Source: Nocardioides sp. W7 (GTDB taxonomy: Bacteria > Actinomycetota > Actinomycetes > Propionibacteriales > Nocardioidaceae). Taken from it: a stretch of 64,000 nucleotides of DNA. Below the pieces are notes generated by a model. That model was not told where the DNA came from. It worked only from the letters and a program-made list of their open reading frames with translations, and made no database searches. Made by a program: the position numbers and the translations under genes. Below are positions 35,927 through 44,474 of the stretch, in pieces. How positions within the stretch are numbered: the stretch's first letter is position 1; every line of letters begins with the position of its first letter. Location of the stretch: positions 992,001-1,056,000 of the forward strand of contig NZ_CP095078.1 in the NCBI RefSeq assembly GCF_022919075.1, written 5' to 3'.

Positions 35927-36779
35927 GGCCGTGCAGCAACCGTCCCTCGACCCGGCCTGGACCCCCCGGCTGGTTGCGCTCGACATCGACGGCACCCTGC
36001 TGAAGTGGATCGAGGGAGCCGGCGCGACCCACGAGGAGATCTCCCCGGCGGTGTACGACGCCGTGCACCGCGCGCTCGGTGCCGGCGCCCACGTGGTCCT
36101 GGCCAGCGGCCGGTCCCCGCACGGGATGACCGGCATCGCCGACCTGCTCGACCTGCACGGGGAGGAGCGCGACCGGCTCTGGATCGTGGCGTCCAACGGC
36201 GCCGTGGTGCTGCGCTACCCGCCGTTCGAGGTGGTCCACGAGGAGACCTTCGACGCCGGCCCGGCGGTCAAGGCGATCCTCGAGCGGCACCCGAGCGCCC
36301 TGGTCGCGGTCGAGGAGCGCGGGGTCGGCTACCGCGTCAGCTCGCACTTCCCCGACGGCGAGCTCTCGGGCGACATGATCGTCACCGACGTCGAGGACCT
36401 GGTCGCCGGACCGGTCAGCCGCGTGATCATCCGCGACCCCGAGTCCACCGTCGACGAGTTCGTCGCGCTCGCCGAGGATCTCGGCCTGCACGGCACCAAC
36501 TACGTCGTCGGCTGGACCGCGTGGCTCGACCTCGCGCCGGTCGGGGTCTCCAAGGCGTCGGGGCTCGAGCACGTCTGCCGGGAGCTCGGGCTGAGCGCCG
36601 ACGACGTACTGGCCATCGGCGACGGCCGCAACGACATCGAGATGCTCCAGTGGGCGCGCCGCGGGGTGGCCATGGGCCAGGCCATCCAGGTCGTCATCGA
36701 CGTCGCCGACGACGTCACCGGGAGCGTGTACGACGACGGCGCCGCGACCGAGATCAACCGATGGTTCTCCCAGCCGTAG
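35919..36779 (+). CDS. HAD-superfamily (Cof-type) hydrolase
   Basis: 286 aa. Motif I D-I-D-G-T-L-L, motif II L-A-S-G-R-S, and motif [11 protein letters not shown]; the conserved Lys is in V-S-K-A-S-G. A Cof-type C2 cap lies between. It is probably a phosphatase for sugar or small phosphorylated metabolites. GTG 35919 overlaps serS by 8 bp. Confidence 0.88.
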   Translation: MAEAVQQPSLDPAWTPRLVALDIDGTLLKWIEGAGATHEEISPAVYDAVHRALGAGAHVVLASGRSPHGMTGIADLLDLHGEERDRLWIVASNGAVVLRYPPFEVVHEETFDAGPAVKAILERHPSALVAVEERGVGYRVSSHFPDGELSGDMIVTDVEDLVAGPVSRVIIRDPESTVDEFVALAEDLGLHGTNYVVGWTAWLDLAPVGVSKASGLEHVCRELGLSADDVLAIGDGRNDIEMLQWARRGVAMGQAIQVVIDVADDVTGSVYDDGAATEINRWFSQP

Positions 36780-37252
36780 TCGTCACCGAGCGGCTGCGAC
36801 TGCCGCTGTGGACCGCCGACGACGTCGCCGCGCTGCGGGCCGGCGTACGACGTCCCGGGTGGCACGCCGACTTCCCGCGCCGAGACGACCTCGACGCGGT
36901 GACGCTGTGGCGCGACGGCGACCCGTGGGGCCCGCGCAGCATCGTCCGCGGCAGCACCGTGCTCGGCTCGATCGGGTTCTTCGGCCCGGCGGAGGAGGCT
37001 GCCGACGGGGTCGAGGAGGCCGAGGTCGGCTACGGCCTGGTCGCCGAGGCCCGCGGCTGGGGCTTCGCGACCGAGGCGCTGCTCGGCCTGCTCGCCGGCA
37101 CCGACGCCGCAGGGGTCCGGGTCCGGGCCAGCGTGCGCCCCGACAACACCGCCAGCATCCGGGTGCTCGCGACGTGCCGGTTCACCGAGCTGCGCGGGGC
37201 CGACGAGGAGGGCCAGCTCGTGATGGCCCGCCCGGTGCGAGACGGTGCCTGA
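36761..37252 (+). CDS. GNAT-family acetyltransferase
   Basis: 163 aa. It opens with V-T-E-R-L-R-L-P, typical of RimJ/RimL-type GNATs. The acetyl-CoA loop region is Y-G-L-V-A-E-A-R-G-W-G-F-A-T-E-A, and N-T-A-S-I-R-V-L follows. The acceptor substrate is unknown. It overlaps the previous gene by 19 bp and the next by 8 bp, so it is embedded in the HAD operon. Confidence 0.82.
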   Translation: MVLPAVVVTERLRLPLWTADDVAALRAGVRRPGWHADFPRRDDLDAVTLWRDGDPWGPRSIVRGSTVLGSIGFFGPAEEAADGVEEAEVGYGLVAEARGWGFATEALLGLLAGTDAAGVRVRASVRPDNTASIRVLATCRFTELRGADEEGQLVMARPVRDGA

Positions 37253-38054
37253 GGTGCGAGCCGCGAGGCCCCGCCTGGTCGCCACCGACCTGGACGGCAC
37301 CCTGGTCCGCTCCGACGGCACCGTGTCCGCCTACACCCGCGAGGTGCTCCTCGCGCTCGACCGCCGCGACGTCCCGGTGGTCTTCGTGACCGGCCGGCCG
37401 CTGCGCTGGGCCGCCGAGGTCTTCGAGCACGTCGGCAGCCACGGCCTGGCGATCGTCTCCAACGGCGCGCTGGTCTGGGACGTCGCCGGGGAGCGGGTCG
37501 ACCTGGAGCGGCCGATCGAGCCGGAGCTCGGCCTGGCGGTCTGCCGGGCGCTGCGCGAGGCGGTCCCCGGGACGTCGTACGCCGTCGAGAGCCTGCGGGG
37601 GATCGGCCTCGAGCCGGGTTACCTGGAGCGCTACCCGATGCCGGACGGCACCCGTCGCGCGCCGATCGAGGAGCTGTTCGACGGGCCGGCGCTGAAGCTG
37701 TTGGCCCGGCACGAGGACCTCGCGCCGCAGGAGTTCTGGGACCTCGCGGAGGTCGCGACCGAGGGCCGGCTGGTGATCACCTGGTCCTCGACGTCGTCGC
37801 TGCTGGAGATCAGCGCGCCCGGCGTCACCAAGGCCTCCACGCTCGCGCTGCTGTGCGCGCGTCTGGGCGTCGAGGCGCGCGACGTGGTGGCGTTCGGGGA
37901 CATGCCGAACGACCTCCCGATGCTCACCTGGGCGGGCACGTCGTACGCCATGGCCGACGCGCACCACACGGTCACCGAGGTGGCCGACCGGGTGGCGCCC
38001 GGCCATGACGAGGACGGCGTGGCCCGGGTCCTGGCTGGTGTCTTCGGGCTGTGA
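37245..38054 (+). CDS. HAD-superfamily (Cof-type) hydrolase, second
   Basis: 269 aa. D-L-D-G-T-L-V (motif I), V-T-G-R-P (II), the Lys in V-T-K-A-S-T (III) and G-D-M-P-N-D-L-P-M (IV) are all present. It resembles the HAD gene two positions upstream but is not a close copy. The start is GTG 37245. Likely a metabolite phosphatase. Confidence 0.88.
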   Translation: MPEVRAARPRLVATDLDGTLVRSDGTVSAYTREVLLALDRRDVPVVFVTGRPLRWAAEVFEHVGSHGLAIVSNGALVWDVAGERVDLERPIEPELGLAVCRALREAVPGTSYAVESLRGIGLEPGYLERYPMPDGTRRAPIEELFDGPALKLLARHEDLAPQEFWDLAEVATEGRLVITWSSTSSLLEISAPGVTKASTLALLCARLGVEARDVVAFGDMPNDLPMLTWAGTSYAMADAHHTVTEVADRVAPGHDEDGVARVLAGVFGL

Positions 38055-38722
38055 CCTGGTTGCATGAGCGCGTGTCGTTCCCGCCGCTGACGCTGTTGCG
38101 CCGTCCCGTGGGCCCCCTCCTGGGTCGCCTGCTGGTGGTGGCGCTGCTGTCGAGCGCGCTGGTCTGGGTGGTGCCGTCGTCCGCCTCGGCCGCCTGCAGC
38201 TGCACCACCGCCGACATCCGCTCCGACACCGAACGGCTGGCCCGCACCGCCAACCACGTCTTCACCGGCACGGTCACCGCCTCCACGGCCGAGCGGCGCG
38301 TCGACGGCGTCCGCGGGGCGATCTACACCCACGACGTGACCGTCGACCTGATCTACAAGGGCGACCTGCGCGAGCAGACCGTCCAGGTGCAGACGCTCCG
38401 AGGCGCCGACTGCGACCTCGGCCGGCTCACCGACGGGGTGCGCTACGCCTTCTTCGTCGAGGCCGCCGAGGAGACCCTCGCCGCCGCCGGCTGCGGCGGC
38501 ACCCAGCCTGCCCGCCCCAAGCTGACCGTCGAGCTGGAGAGCCTGTTCGGCGCCGGCGAGCCGCCGCAGGCCGACGTGCCCGCCGAGACGGCGAGCATCG
38601 AGCCGGTCCCCGGCGTCGAGGACCCGATGACCTTCACCCGCGCCGCCGCCCCCGGTGCCGCGATGGTGCTCGTCGGGCTGCTCGGGCTGGTCGTCGTACG
38701 TCGGTGGGCGCGGCGGGGCTGA
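38051..38722 (+). CDS. Secreted, membrane-tailed NTR/TIMP-like protein
   Basis: 223 aa. A long signal peptide (R-R-P-V-G-P-L-L-G-R-L-L-V-V-A-L...S-A-S-A) ends just before A-C-S-C, like the N-terminal C-x-C of tissue inhibitors of metalloproteinases (netrin-like fold). Conserved Cys recur at R-G-A-D-C-D-L-G and A-A-G-C-G-G-T. After an acidic linker, a C-terminal membrane helix ends in R-R-W-A-R-R-G, which would anchor it on the cell surface. GTG 38051 overlaps the previous stop (GTGA); GTG 38072 also possible. Two family B repeats follow. Confidence 0.72.
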   Translation: MTWLHERVSFPPLTLLRRPVGPLLGRLLVVALLSSALVWVVPSSASAACSCTTADIRSDTERLARTANHVFTGTVTASTAERRVDGVRGAIYTHDVTVDLIYKGDLREQTVQVQTLRGADCDLGRLTDGVRYAFFVEAAEETLAAAGCGGTQPARPKLTVELESLFGAGEPPQADVPAETASIEPVPGVEDPMTFTRAAAPGAAMVLVGLLGLVVVRRWARRG

Positions 38723-38736
38723 CGGGCCTGGGGCGC

Positions 38737-38820
38737 GGTGAGTTTCTCCGCCTGGGCGGAGGAACTCACGCCTGTGTCGTGAAGCATCTCGACACAGGCG
38801 CGAGTTTCTCGACGTCGCTG
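38737..38820. repeat. Dispersed hairpin repeat, family B copy 1
   Basis: Two consecutive hairpins: GTGAGTTTCTCCGCC pairs with GGCGGAGGAACTCAC (one mismatch), then CGCCTGTGTCG pairs with CGACACAGGCG. It ends in CGAGTTTCTCGAC. A copy follows 134 bp downstream, and a diverged copy lies at 19447. Confidence 0.85.
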
Positions 38821-38870
38821 TGATGCCCGGGGCGCTTGGGGCCTCGTGGCCGGGCGACCAGGCCGGGAGC

Positions 38871-38952
38871 GGTGAGTTTCTCCGCCTGGGCGGAGAAACT
38901 CACGCCTGTGTCGTGAAACATCTCGACACCAGCGCGAGTTCCTCGACAACGC
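38871..38952. repeat. Dispersed hairpin repeat, family B copy 2
   Basis: Nearly identical to the copy at 38737. Here the first hairpin is perfect (GTGAGTTTCTCCGCC / GGCGGAGAAACTCAC), while the second carries changes. The pair fills the space between convergent genes ending at 38722 and 39018. Confidence 0.85.
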
Positions 38953-39017
38953 CAGAGACGCCAGAGGCGCCTGAGACAGCCGGCAAGCGCCGGACCAGCG
39001 GGCGCCGACGGTCCGCG

Positions 39018-39590
39018 CTAGAGGTACATGCCCCCGGGGTCACCGGGCCGGTGGGACTGGTCCTCGGCGGGAGCCGGCTGGCCGGGCGCGCCCGGCTGGG
39101 GGGTCATCATGCCCTGGGGCAGGGCCTTGCGGATCTGCTCGAACTGGGCCTGGGCGGCCATCTGCTGGGCGTAGATCGCGGTCTGGATGCCGTGGAAGAG
39201 CCCTTCGAGCCAGCCGACCAGCTGGGCCTGGGCGATCCGCAGCTCGCCCTCCGAGGGCGTGGTCTCCTCGCTGAAGGGCAGCGCGAGTCGGTTGAGCTCC
39301 TCGACCAGCTCGGGCGCGAGGCCCTCCTCCAGCTCGTGGATGGAGGCCTGGTGGATCTCCTTGAGGCGGTTGCGGCTGGCCTCGTCGAGCGGCGCGGCCT
39401 TCACCTCCTCGAGCAGCTGGCGGATCATGCTGCCGATCCGCATCACCTTGGCCGGCTGCTCGACCAGGTCGGTGACGGCGCGCTCGCCGGCGCGACGCTC
39501 GTCGGTCGGCGCCAGCGCGGACGCGGGTACGGCGCCCACCGGCTGACCGTCGGGACCGATCACGACGACCTGCTCCTGCTGCTCACTCAT
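39018..39590 (-). CDS. bpa: Bacterial proteasome activator Bpa
   Basis: 190 aa. The central helical bundle (about 40-150, with K-V-M-R-I-G-S-M-I-R-Q-L-L-E-E-V and L-V-G-W-L-E-G-L-F-H-G-I-Q-T) matches Bpa/Rv3780. Bpa forms a ring that opens the 20S proteasome without ATP; its C-terminal G-Q-Y-L motif docks into the alpha ring. Here the tail is G-G-M-Y-L, keeping the Tyr-Leu end. A Pro/Gly-rich linker precedes it. A TAGGGT box lies 7 nt before the ATG. This implies a proteasome elsewhere in the genome. Confidence 0.92.
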   Translation of the reverse strand: MSEQQEQVVVIGPDGQPVGAVPASALAPTDERRAGERAVTDLVEQPAKVMRIGSMIRQLLEEVKAAPLDEASRNRLKEIHQASIHELEEGLAPELVEELNRLALPFSEETTPSEGELRIAQAQLVGWLEGLFHGIQTAIYAQQMAAQAQFEQIRKALPQGMMTPQPGAPGQPAPAEDQSHRPGDPGGMYL

Positions 39591-39597
39591 GCTCTCG

Positions 39598-39603
39598 ACC
39601 CTA
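39598..39603 (-). promoter_or_regulatory. -10 box, leaderless start of bpa
   Basis: TAGGGT on the minus strand, 7 nt before ATG 39590. Confidence 0.5.
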
Positions 39604-39621
39604 CCCAGCCTCGGTGGAGCG

Positions 39622-40599
39622 TCAGAGGGTGAGCAGGATCTTGCCGGTGTGCTCGCCCGACTCCATCAGGGCGTGCGCCTCGGCGACCTGCTCCAGCGGC
39701 AGGGTGCCGTGCACGATCGGCTGCACGAGCCCCTCGGCGACCAGCGGCCACACGTGCTCGACGACCGAGGCGCAGATGGCGGACTTCTCCTCGCTCGGTC
39801 GCGAGCGCAGGGTGGTCGCGACGACGGCGCCGCGCTTGCGCAGCAGCGCGTTGATGTCGAGCTCGGCCTTGGTGCCGCCCTGCATGCCGATGATGACGAG
39901 CCGGCCCTCGGTGGCGAGCGTGGCGACGTTGCGACCGAGGTACTTGGCGCCCATGTTGTCGAGGATCACGTCGGCCCCGTGCCCGTCGGTGCGCTCCTTG
40001 ACGACCTCGACGAAGTCCTCGTCGCGGTAGTTGATCGTGACGTCGGCCCCCAGCGCCGTACACACCTCGAGCTTCTCGGGCGTGCCCCCGGTCGTCAGCA
40101 CGAACGCGCCCAGCCGGTGCGCGAGCTGGATCGCGAAGGTGCCGATGCCGCCGGCGCCGCCGTGCACCAGCAGCCGCTCCTGGGGCTGCAGCCCCGCGAC
40201 CATGAAGACGTTGGACCAGACGGTCGCCGCGACCTCGGGCAGCGCCGCCGCGGTCACCAGGTCGACGCCGTCCGGCACTGGCATCACCTGGCCGGCGGGT
40301 ACGGCGACCAGCGCGGCGTAGCCGCCCCCGGCGAGCAGCGCGCACACCTCGTCGCCGACCTGCCAGTCGTCGACGCCCTCGCCGACGGCGGCGATCGTGC
40401 CGCTGCACTCCATGCCGATCACGTCAGAGGCGCCCGGCGGCGGCGGGTAGAAGCCCTGCCGCTGCAGCAGGTCGGCGCGGTTCAGGCCCGCGGCCACGAC
40501 CGCGATGACCACCTCGCCGGGACCGGCCTCGACATCGGGCACCTCGGCGACCGACAGGACCTCGGGACCGCCGGTCTGGTTCGCAACGACTGCACGCAT
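39622..40599 (-). CDS. NAD(P)H-quinone oxidoreductase (MDR family)
   Basis: 325 aa. Medium-chain reductase fold without catalytic zinc ligands: V-A-A-G-L-N-R-A-D-L-L-Q-R-Q-G and the nucleotide-binding G-G-A-G-G-I-G-T-F-A-I-Q-L-A are typical of quinone reductase (Qor/PIG3 type). It reduces quinones or enones with NADPH. A TAGGCT box 7 nt upstream of the ATG supports a leaderless start. Confidence 0.9.
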   Translation of the reverse strand: MRAVVANQTGGPEVLSVAEVPDVEAGPGEVVIAVVAAGLNRADLLQRQGFYPPPPGASDVIGMECSGTIAAVGEGVDDWQVGDEVCALLAGGGYAALVAVPAGQVMPVPDGVDLVTAAALPEVAATVWSNVFMVAGLQPQERLLVHGGAGGIGTFAIQLAHRLGAFVLTTGGTPEKLEVCTALGADVTINYRDEDFVEVVKERTDGHGADVILDNMGAKYLGRNVATLATEGRLVIIGMQGGTKAELDINALLRKRGAVVATTLRSRPSEEKSAICASVVEHVWPLVAEGLVQPIVHGTLPLEQVAEAHALMESGEHTGKILLTL

Positions 40600-40606
40600 G
40601 CGCCTC

Positions 40607-40612
40607 AGCCTA
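40607..40612 (-). promoter_or_regulatory. -10 box, leaderless start of quinone reductase
   Basis: TAGGCT on the minus strand, 7 nt before ATG 40599. Confidence 0.5.
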
Positions 40613-40626
40613 CGGAGGCCGAGGGG

Positions 40627-40956
40627 CTAGCCCTCGAAGCGCTCCCCGGAATGGTCGACGCCGGTGTCGTCGGGAACCTCGTCGGTCACGTCGTCCGGGT
40701 CCGGCGCCCCGGCCGGCCGCTCCCAGCCCTCGGCGAGGGCCTGCGCCCGGGCCGCCAGCTTCTCGACGAGCGCGGGCTTGGCGCCCTGGGCTCCGGCCGC
40801 CAGGCCGAGGAGGTACGCCGTGACCGGTGCCGCCGGGCGCTCGACGGCATGGGCGACCACCCGGGCGAGATCGAGGACGAGACCCTCGTCGATCTCGACC
40901 TCCGGGTCGAGGTCGAGGACGTCGCTCAGCTCGTCGATCCAGTCGTGGAGGTTCAC
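40627..40956 (-). CDS. DUF6457-like protein linked to mobA
   Basis: 109 aa. M-N-L-H-D-W-I-D-E-L-S-D-V-L and L-D-L-A-R-V-V-A-H-A-V-E-R-P-A-A-P-V-T-A resemble the DUF6457 family, usually beside molybdopterin genes, sometimes fused to MobA. The C-terminus is acidic and disordered. It lies 39 bp downstream of mobA on the same strand. Function unknown; probably aids molybdenum cofactor work. Confidence 0.78.
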   Translation of the reverse strand: MNLHDWIDELSDVLDLDPEVEIDEGLVLDLARVVAHAVERPAAPVTAYLLGLAAGAQGAKPALVEKLAARAQALAEGWERPAGAPDPDDVTDEVPDDTGVDHSGERFEG

Positions 40957-40995
40957 GACCCCAGATTCGCGCGACGAGGGTCGGGCCGCAAGTCC

Positions 40996-41562
40996 TCAGA
41001 GGTCGCGCAGGTCGAGCCAGGTGTCGACGTCGCGGTGCTCGTCCCCGGTGGCGGCGACATCGGCGAGGTCGAGCGACTGGAGCAGCCGGCGTACCGCCAT
41101 GCCGTGCTGCCCCTCGAGGTCGGGTCGTACGTCGGCCAGCCGGTCGGCGTCCAGGACGAGAGCCAGCTGGCGCCGTCCGTCCGGCCCGACCAGGGCCGCC
41201 CCGTCCCGGCCGACGGCCGCCTCGTGCAGCCGGCGGAAGGTCAGCGCCGTCACGCGCGGCATGTCCACGGCGAGCACGCCGACGGTCCGCGGGGACCGCA
41301 GCAGCGCGTCGACGCCGGTGAGCAGCGCGGCCACGGGTCCGCCGTACCGCGGGCTCTCCCGGCAGAAGGTCACCGGCCGCTCCGTCGGCACCGGCTCGCC
41401 CACGACCACGACCTCGGCGGCGTCCACCAGGGCGTCGAGCGCGTGGGTGAGCAGGGTCCGGCCGTCCAGCTCGATCGAGGCCTTGTCGGCGCCGTCGAGC
41501 CGCGCGGCTGTGCCGCCGGCGAGCACCACCGCGCAGAAACCGAACGGTCCGAGGTCCTCCAT
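40996..41562 (-). CDS. mobA: Molybdenum cofactor guanylyltransferase (MobA-like)
   Basis: 188 aa, nucleotidyltransferase fold. L-A-G-G-T-A-A-R-L-D-G-A-D-K-A is a slightly altered version of the L-A-G-G-x-S-x-R-M-G-x-D-K loop. The V-D-M-P-R metal Asp is present. It would add GMP (or CMP) to molybdopterin. The DUF6457 gene downstream supports the cofactor role. Confidence 0.82.
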   Translation of the reverse strand: MEDLGPFGFCAVVLAGGTAARLDGADKASIELDGRTLLTHALDALVDAAEVVVVGEPVPTERPVTFCRESPRYGGPVAALLTGVDALLRSPRTVGVLAVDMPRVTALTFRRLHEAAVGRDGAALVGPDGRRQLALVLDADRLADVRPDLEGQHGMAVRRLLQSLDLADVAATGDEHRDVDTWLDLRDL

Positions 41563-41588
41563 GCCAGCCAGCGTGCCACGCTGGTCCC

Positions 41589-42344
41589 GTGCGCATCGCC
41601 CTGGTCCAGGAGCCCGCCGGCCTCGAGCCGGAGACCAACCGTGCCCGGCTGCGCGAGCTGACGCCGGACGGTGCGGACCTGGTCGTCTTCCCCGAGGCGT
41701 TCGCCCGCGACTTCGGCGAGGCCGGCTCCGACGTCAGTCCGTACGCCGAGGCCGCCGACGGCCCGTTCGCGACCGCGGTCGCCGAGACCGCCGCCGCGCA
41801 CGCGACGACGGTGGTCGCGGGCATGTTCGAGGCCGGCTCGGACCCCGAGCGGCCCTACAACACGCTCGTGGTCCGGGGTGCGGCCACGGCGGCCTATCGC
41901 AAGGTGCACCTCTACGACTCCTTCGGCTACCGCGAGTCCGACCGGCTCAGCGCCGGCCCGGTCGCGCCCGTCGTGGTCGAGATCGCCGGGATGGGGGTCG
42001 GGCTGATGACCTGCTACGACCTGCGCTTCCCCGAGCTGGCCCGGGCGCTGGTCGACGCCGGCGCCGAGGTCCTGGTCCTCCCCGCCGCCTGGGTCGCCGG
42101 CGAGCGCAAGGTCGACCACTGGCGCACCCTGGTCCGGGCCCGCGCGATCGAGAACACCGTGTACGTCGCCGCCGCGGGCCAGCCCGGCCCGCGCTACAGC
42201 GGTCACTCGCTGGTCGTCGACCCGCTCGGCGACGTGCTCGCGGAGGCCGGCGACGGGCCGGAGATCCTGACGGCCGACCTGGACGCGGAGACGCTCGCGG
42301 CGGCCCGGCGTACCAACCCCTCGCTCGCGAACCGCCGTCTGTAA
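41589..42344 (+). CDS. Carbon-nitrogen hydrolase (nitrilase superfamily)
   Basis: 251 aa. The catalytic Glu (V-F-P-E-A-F), Lys (Y-R-K-V-H-L) and Cys (L-M-T-C-Y-D-L-R-F-P-E) of the superfamily are all seen. It is probably an amidase of the deaminated-glutathione amidase or omega-amidase type, but the substrate is not resolved. It is 26 bp from the divergent mobA start. Confidence 0.88.
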   Translation: MRIALVQEPAGLEPETNRARLRELTPDGADLVVFPEAFARDFGEAGSDVSPYAEAADGPFATAVAETAAAHATTVVAGMFEAGSDPERPYNTLVVRGAATAAYRKVHLYDSFGYRESDRLSAGPVAPVVVEIAGMGVGLMTCYDLRFPELARALVDAGAEVLVLPAAWVAGERKVDHWRTLVRARAIENTVYVAAAGQPGPRYSGHSLVVDPLGDVLAEAGDGPEILTADLDAETLAAARRTNPSLANRRL

Positions 42345-42355
42345 TCTTCCACGAC

Positions 42356-43480
42356 GTGCCTTCCGCTGCCCCTCGTCGTCGCGCCGAGCGCCCGACTCGG
42401 GCGCGCCGGTCCGCGAGCAGGCCCCCCACCCGGCCCCGCAGCGGGCCGGCCCCCGGACCGGGGGCCCAGCCCGGGCCGGGGCCGGGCGTGCGCGGGCGGC
42501 TGACCCGGATCGGGGAGTCCCGGGTGCCGATCCTCGGGTGGGCGGTCGCGGTCCTCGCCGGCGTCGGCTGCCTGGTCGCCGCGATGGTGCCGGTCGGCCC
42601 GGACGTGCTGGCCGGCGTCGGCTCGGTCACGGTCACCGGCGCGTTCACCTGGGCGCTCGCGGCTCGCACCGGAGGCCGGCCGATCCTCTTCGGCACGCTC
42701 GCCGTGGCCTGTGGCGTCGCCGTACTCGTCCTCGACGAGGAGTCGCTGCGCACCGGCGCGGCGGTGATGAGCTGCGTGATCAGCGGCGTCCTGGGGGTGG
42801 TCGCGACGATCCCGGCCAAGCGCTTCCTCGACTCGGCCCGTGAGTGCGTGGTCGCCATCGGGATCGCGGCGATCGGCGCGCTCGCGACGGCCGGCTTCGA
42901 GCCCACCATCGACCTGCTGCGGTTCGAGTACGTCACCCTGGTGCTCGTGCTCGGCGGCTGTTTCGGGGTGGTCTACCGGCTCGGCGCGGGCTTCCACGGT
43001 CTCGGGCGCCGCGGCATCGCGACGGTGCTGATCGGTGCCGTCGTCCTCGCGATCACCCTCGCGTACGCCGAGCTGCTGCGCCGCTACGGAACCCCCGGGC
43101 TCGTGGACAACCTGCTCGACGGGGTGCGCTGGAGCCGGGAGAACCTCGGCGCCTTCCCGCGGCCCATCGAGACCGTGCTCGGCGTCCCGGCGCTCGTCTG
43201 GGGCACCCACATGCGCGCCCGGCGTCGCCAGGGCTGGTGGGTCTGCGCCTTCGGTGCCGCCGCGACCGCCCCGGTCGCCAACTCGCTGATGAACCCCGCG
43301 ATCGCGCTCTCCGAGGTCGTGCTGTCCGTGACCTACGGCCTCGTCGTCGGCCTGGTGATCGGGTACGTCGTCGTCCGCGTCGACCTGATGCTCACCGGCC
43401 CCCGCGGGAGCCGGGCGCGGCGGGCCGAGGAGGAGGCCGCCGCGCGTCCGGAGCCGTCGCGGACCAGCGCGCTGCTCTGA
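42356..43480 (+). CDS. Multi-pass membrane protein, unknown
   Basis: 374 aa. A long Arg/Pro/Gly-rich N-terminus (about 1-55) precedes eight to ten hydrophobic helices (from W-A-V-A-V-L-A-G-V-G to the final V-L-S-V-T-Y-G-L-V-V-G). The C-terminus is charged. No family recognised. The GTG at 42356 is 11 nt after the nitrilase stop, so the two may be cotranscribed. Confidence 0.68.
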   Translation: MPSAAPRRRAERPTRARRSASRPPTRPRSGPAPGPGAQPGPGPGVRGRLTRIGESRVPILGWAVAVLAGVGCLVAAMVPVGPDVLAGVGSVTVTGAFTWALAARTGGRPILFGTLAVACGVAVLVLDEESLRTGAAVMSCVISGVLGVVATIPAKRFLDSARECVVAIGIAAIGALATAGFEPTIDLLRFEYVTLVLVLGGCFGVVYRLGAGFHGLGRRGIATVLIGAVVLAITLAYAELLRRYGTPGLVDNLLDGVRWSRENLGAFPRPIETVLGVPALVWGTHMRARRRQGWWVCAFGAAATAPVANSLMNPAIALSEVVLSVTYGLVVGLVIGYVVVRVDLMLTGPRGSRARRAEEEAAARPEPSRTSALL

Positions 43481-43519
43481 GCCCGGGACCCTGGTTCTGC
43501 CCTACCTCGGGGTAACGAC

Positions 43520-43525
43520 TAGGTT
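43520..43525 (+). promoter_or_regulatory. -10 box, leaderless start of biotin carrier gene
   Basis: TAGGTT, 6 nt before ATG 43532. Confidence 0.55.
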
Positions 43526-43531
43526 CGCGAC

Positions 43532-43765
43532 ATGGCCCGCGAACAGCTCACCGAGATCGTCGCCGAGATGGTCGCCAACGTGATGAGCGTGGCGGTCGAG
43601 GCGGGGGACGCCGTCGCCGTCGGCGACACCGTGGCGCTCCTGGAGTCGATGAAGATGGAGATCCCGGTGCTCGCCGAGGTCGCCGGCTCCGTGCGTGCGG
43701 TGAAGGTCACGCCCGGCGACGTCGTCCAGGAGGGCGACGTGCTGGTGGAGCTCGTCGTCTCCTAG
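43532..43765 (+). CDS. Stand-alone biotin/lipoyl carrier protein
   Basis: 77 aa, only a biotinyl domain, with L-E-S-M-K-M-E-I-P-V as biotinylation site. Such free carrier proteins occur in actinobacteria beside larger acyl-CoA carboxylases; no carboxylase or ligase is adjacent here. The -10 box 6 nt upstream supports the start. Confidence 0.9.
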   Translation: MAREQLTEIVAEMVANVMSVAVEAGDAVAVGDTVALLESMKMEIPVLAEVAGSVRAVKVTPGDVVQEGDVLVELVVS

Positions 43766-43771
43766 GGACTC

Positions 43772-44464
43772 TCAGCCCGCCACCAGCTCCCACGGCACCT
43801 CGGGAAGCGGAGTGCCGCCCGGGCGGCGCGGCTCGGGCAGCAGGCAGCCGGTGATCCACCGGCTCGAGGTGGAGAGGACGACTCGGCCCTCGTCGTTGGC
43901 CAGGACGGCGTCGTGGTCGCCGAGCCGCCCGAGCACCAGCGACTCGAAGCGGGTGACGGGGACGTCCGCGCCGGCGACGCCGAGGAACCGCCCGTCGACC
44001 GTCATCGGCATGGTGAACGTGAGCATGTAGCCGTCGGTGCCGTGCACGTCGACGTACGGGCCGACCACGTGGCGGGCGTGGGTACGCCGGGGCACCGCGA
44101 ACCAGTCCGCCGCCGCGTAGTCGTAGAACCCGACGCTGTCGGGGTGCAGGTCGACCTCCAGTGCGACCGGCTCCTCGCGTCCGGAGGCCGAGTGCCACCA
44201 CTCCAGCCGCAGCGGGTGACTGGCCAGCGTGCCGGGCTCGAGAATGACGCCTAGCCCGACCGCCACCTCGCCGGGCGAGCCGAGCAGGTCCACGAGGGCG
44301 GGGGCGAGGCCGTGCACGTCCTCGTCGGCGAGCCGTCGGCGCGCGGCGGCGACCTCGGCGAAGCGGGCCAGGGTCGTGCGGCGTACCTCGGCGACGGTGG
44401 CGAAGATGCCCTCGATCGCCTCGCCGATCACGGCAGCGGGTTCGCGGGTCCTCGGGATGCTCAT
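43772..44464 (-). CDS. Cache/PDC-like sensor domain protein
   Basis: 230 aa, no signal peptide or membrane helix. The C-terminal half (Y-D-Y-A-A-A-D-W-F, then G-P-Y-V-D-V-H-G-T-D-G-Y-M-L-T-F-T-M-P, then G-R-F-L-G-V-A-G-A-D-V-P) reads as a Cache-type ligand-binding domain. Cache domains are usually extracellular, so a soluble one is unusual. It follows the GntR regulator with 10 bp between them, suggesting a joint role in sensing the substrate of the neighbouring catabolic cluster. Confidence 0.7.
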   Translation of the reverse strand: MSIPRTREPAAVIGEAIEGIFATVAEVRRTTLARFAEVAAARRRLADEDVHGLAPALVDLLGSPGEVAVGLGVILEPGTLASHPLRLEWWHSASGREEPVALEVDLHPDSVGFYDYAAADWFAVPRRTHARHVVGPYVDVHGTDGYMLTFTMPMTVDGRFLGVAGADVPVTRFESLVLGRLGDHDAVLANDEGRVVLSTSSRWITGCLLPEPRRPGGTPLPEVPWELVAG

Positions 44465-44474
44465 CCGTCGCTCC

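Noticed and set aside
38737..38952. CRISPR array
   Set aside because: Only two units of 82-84 bp 134 bp apart, each a double hairpin, with no cas genes. A dispersed repeat fits better.
40664..42355. Upstream extension of the membrane protein gene
   Set aside because: It overlaps the DUF6457, mobA and nitrilase genes out of frame. GTG 42356 is the likely start.
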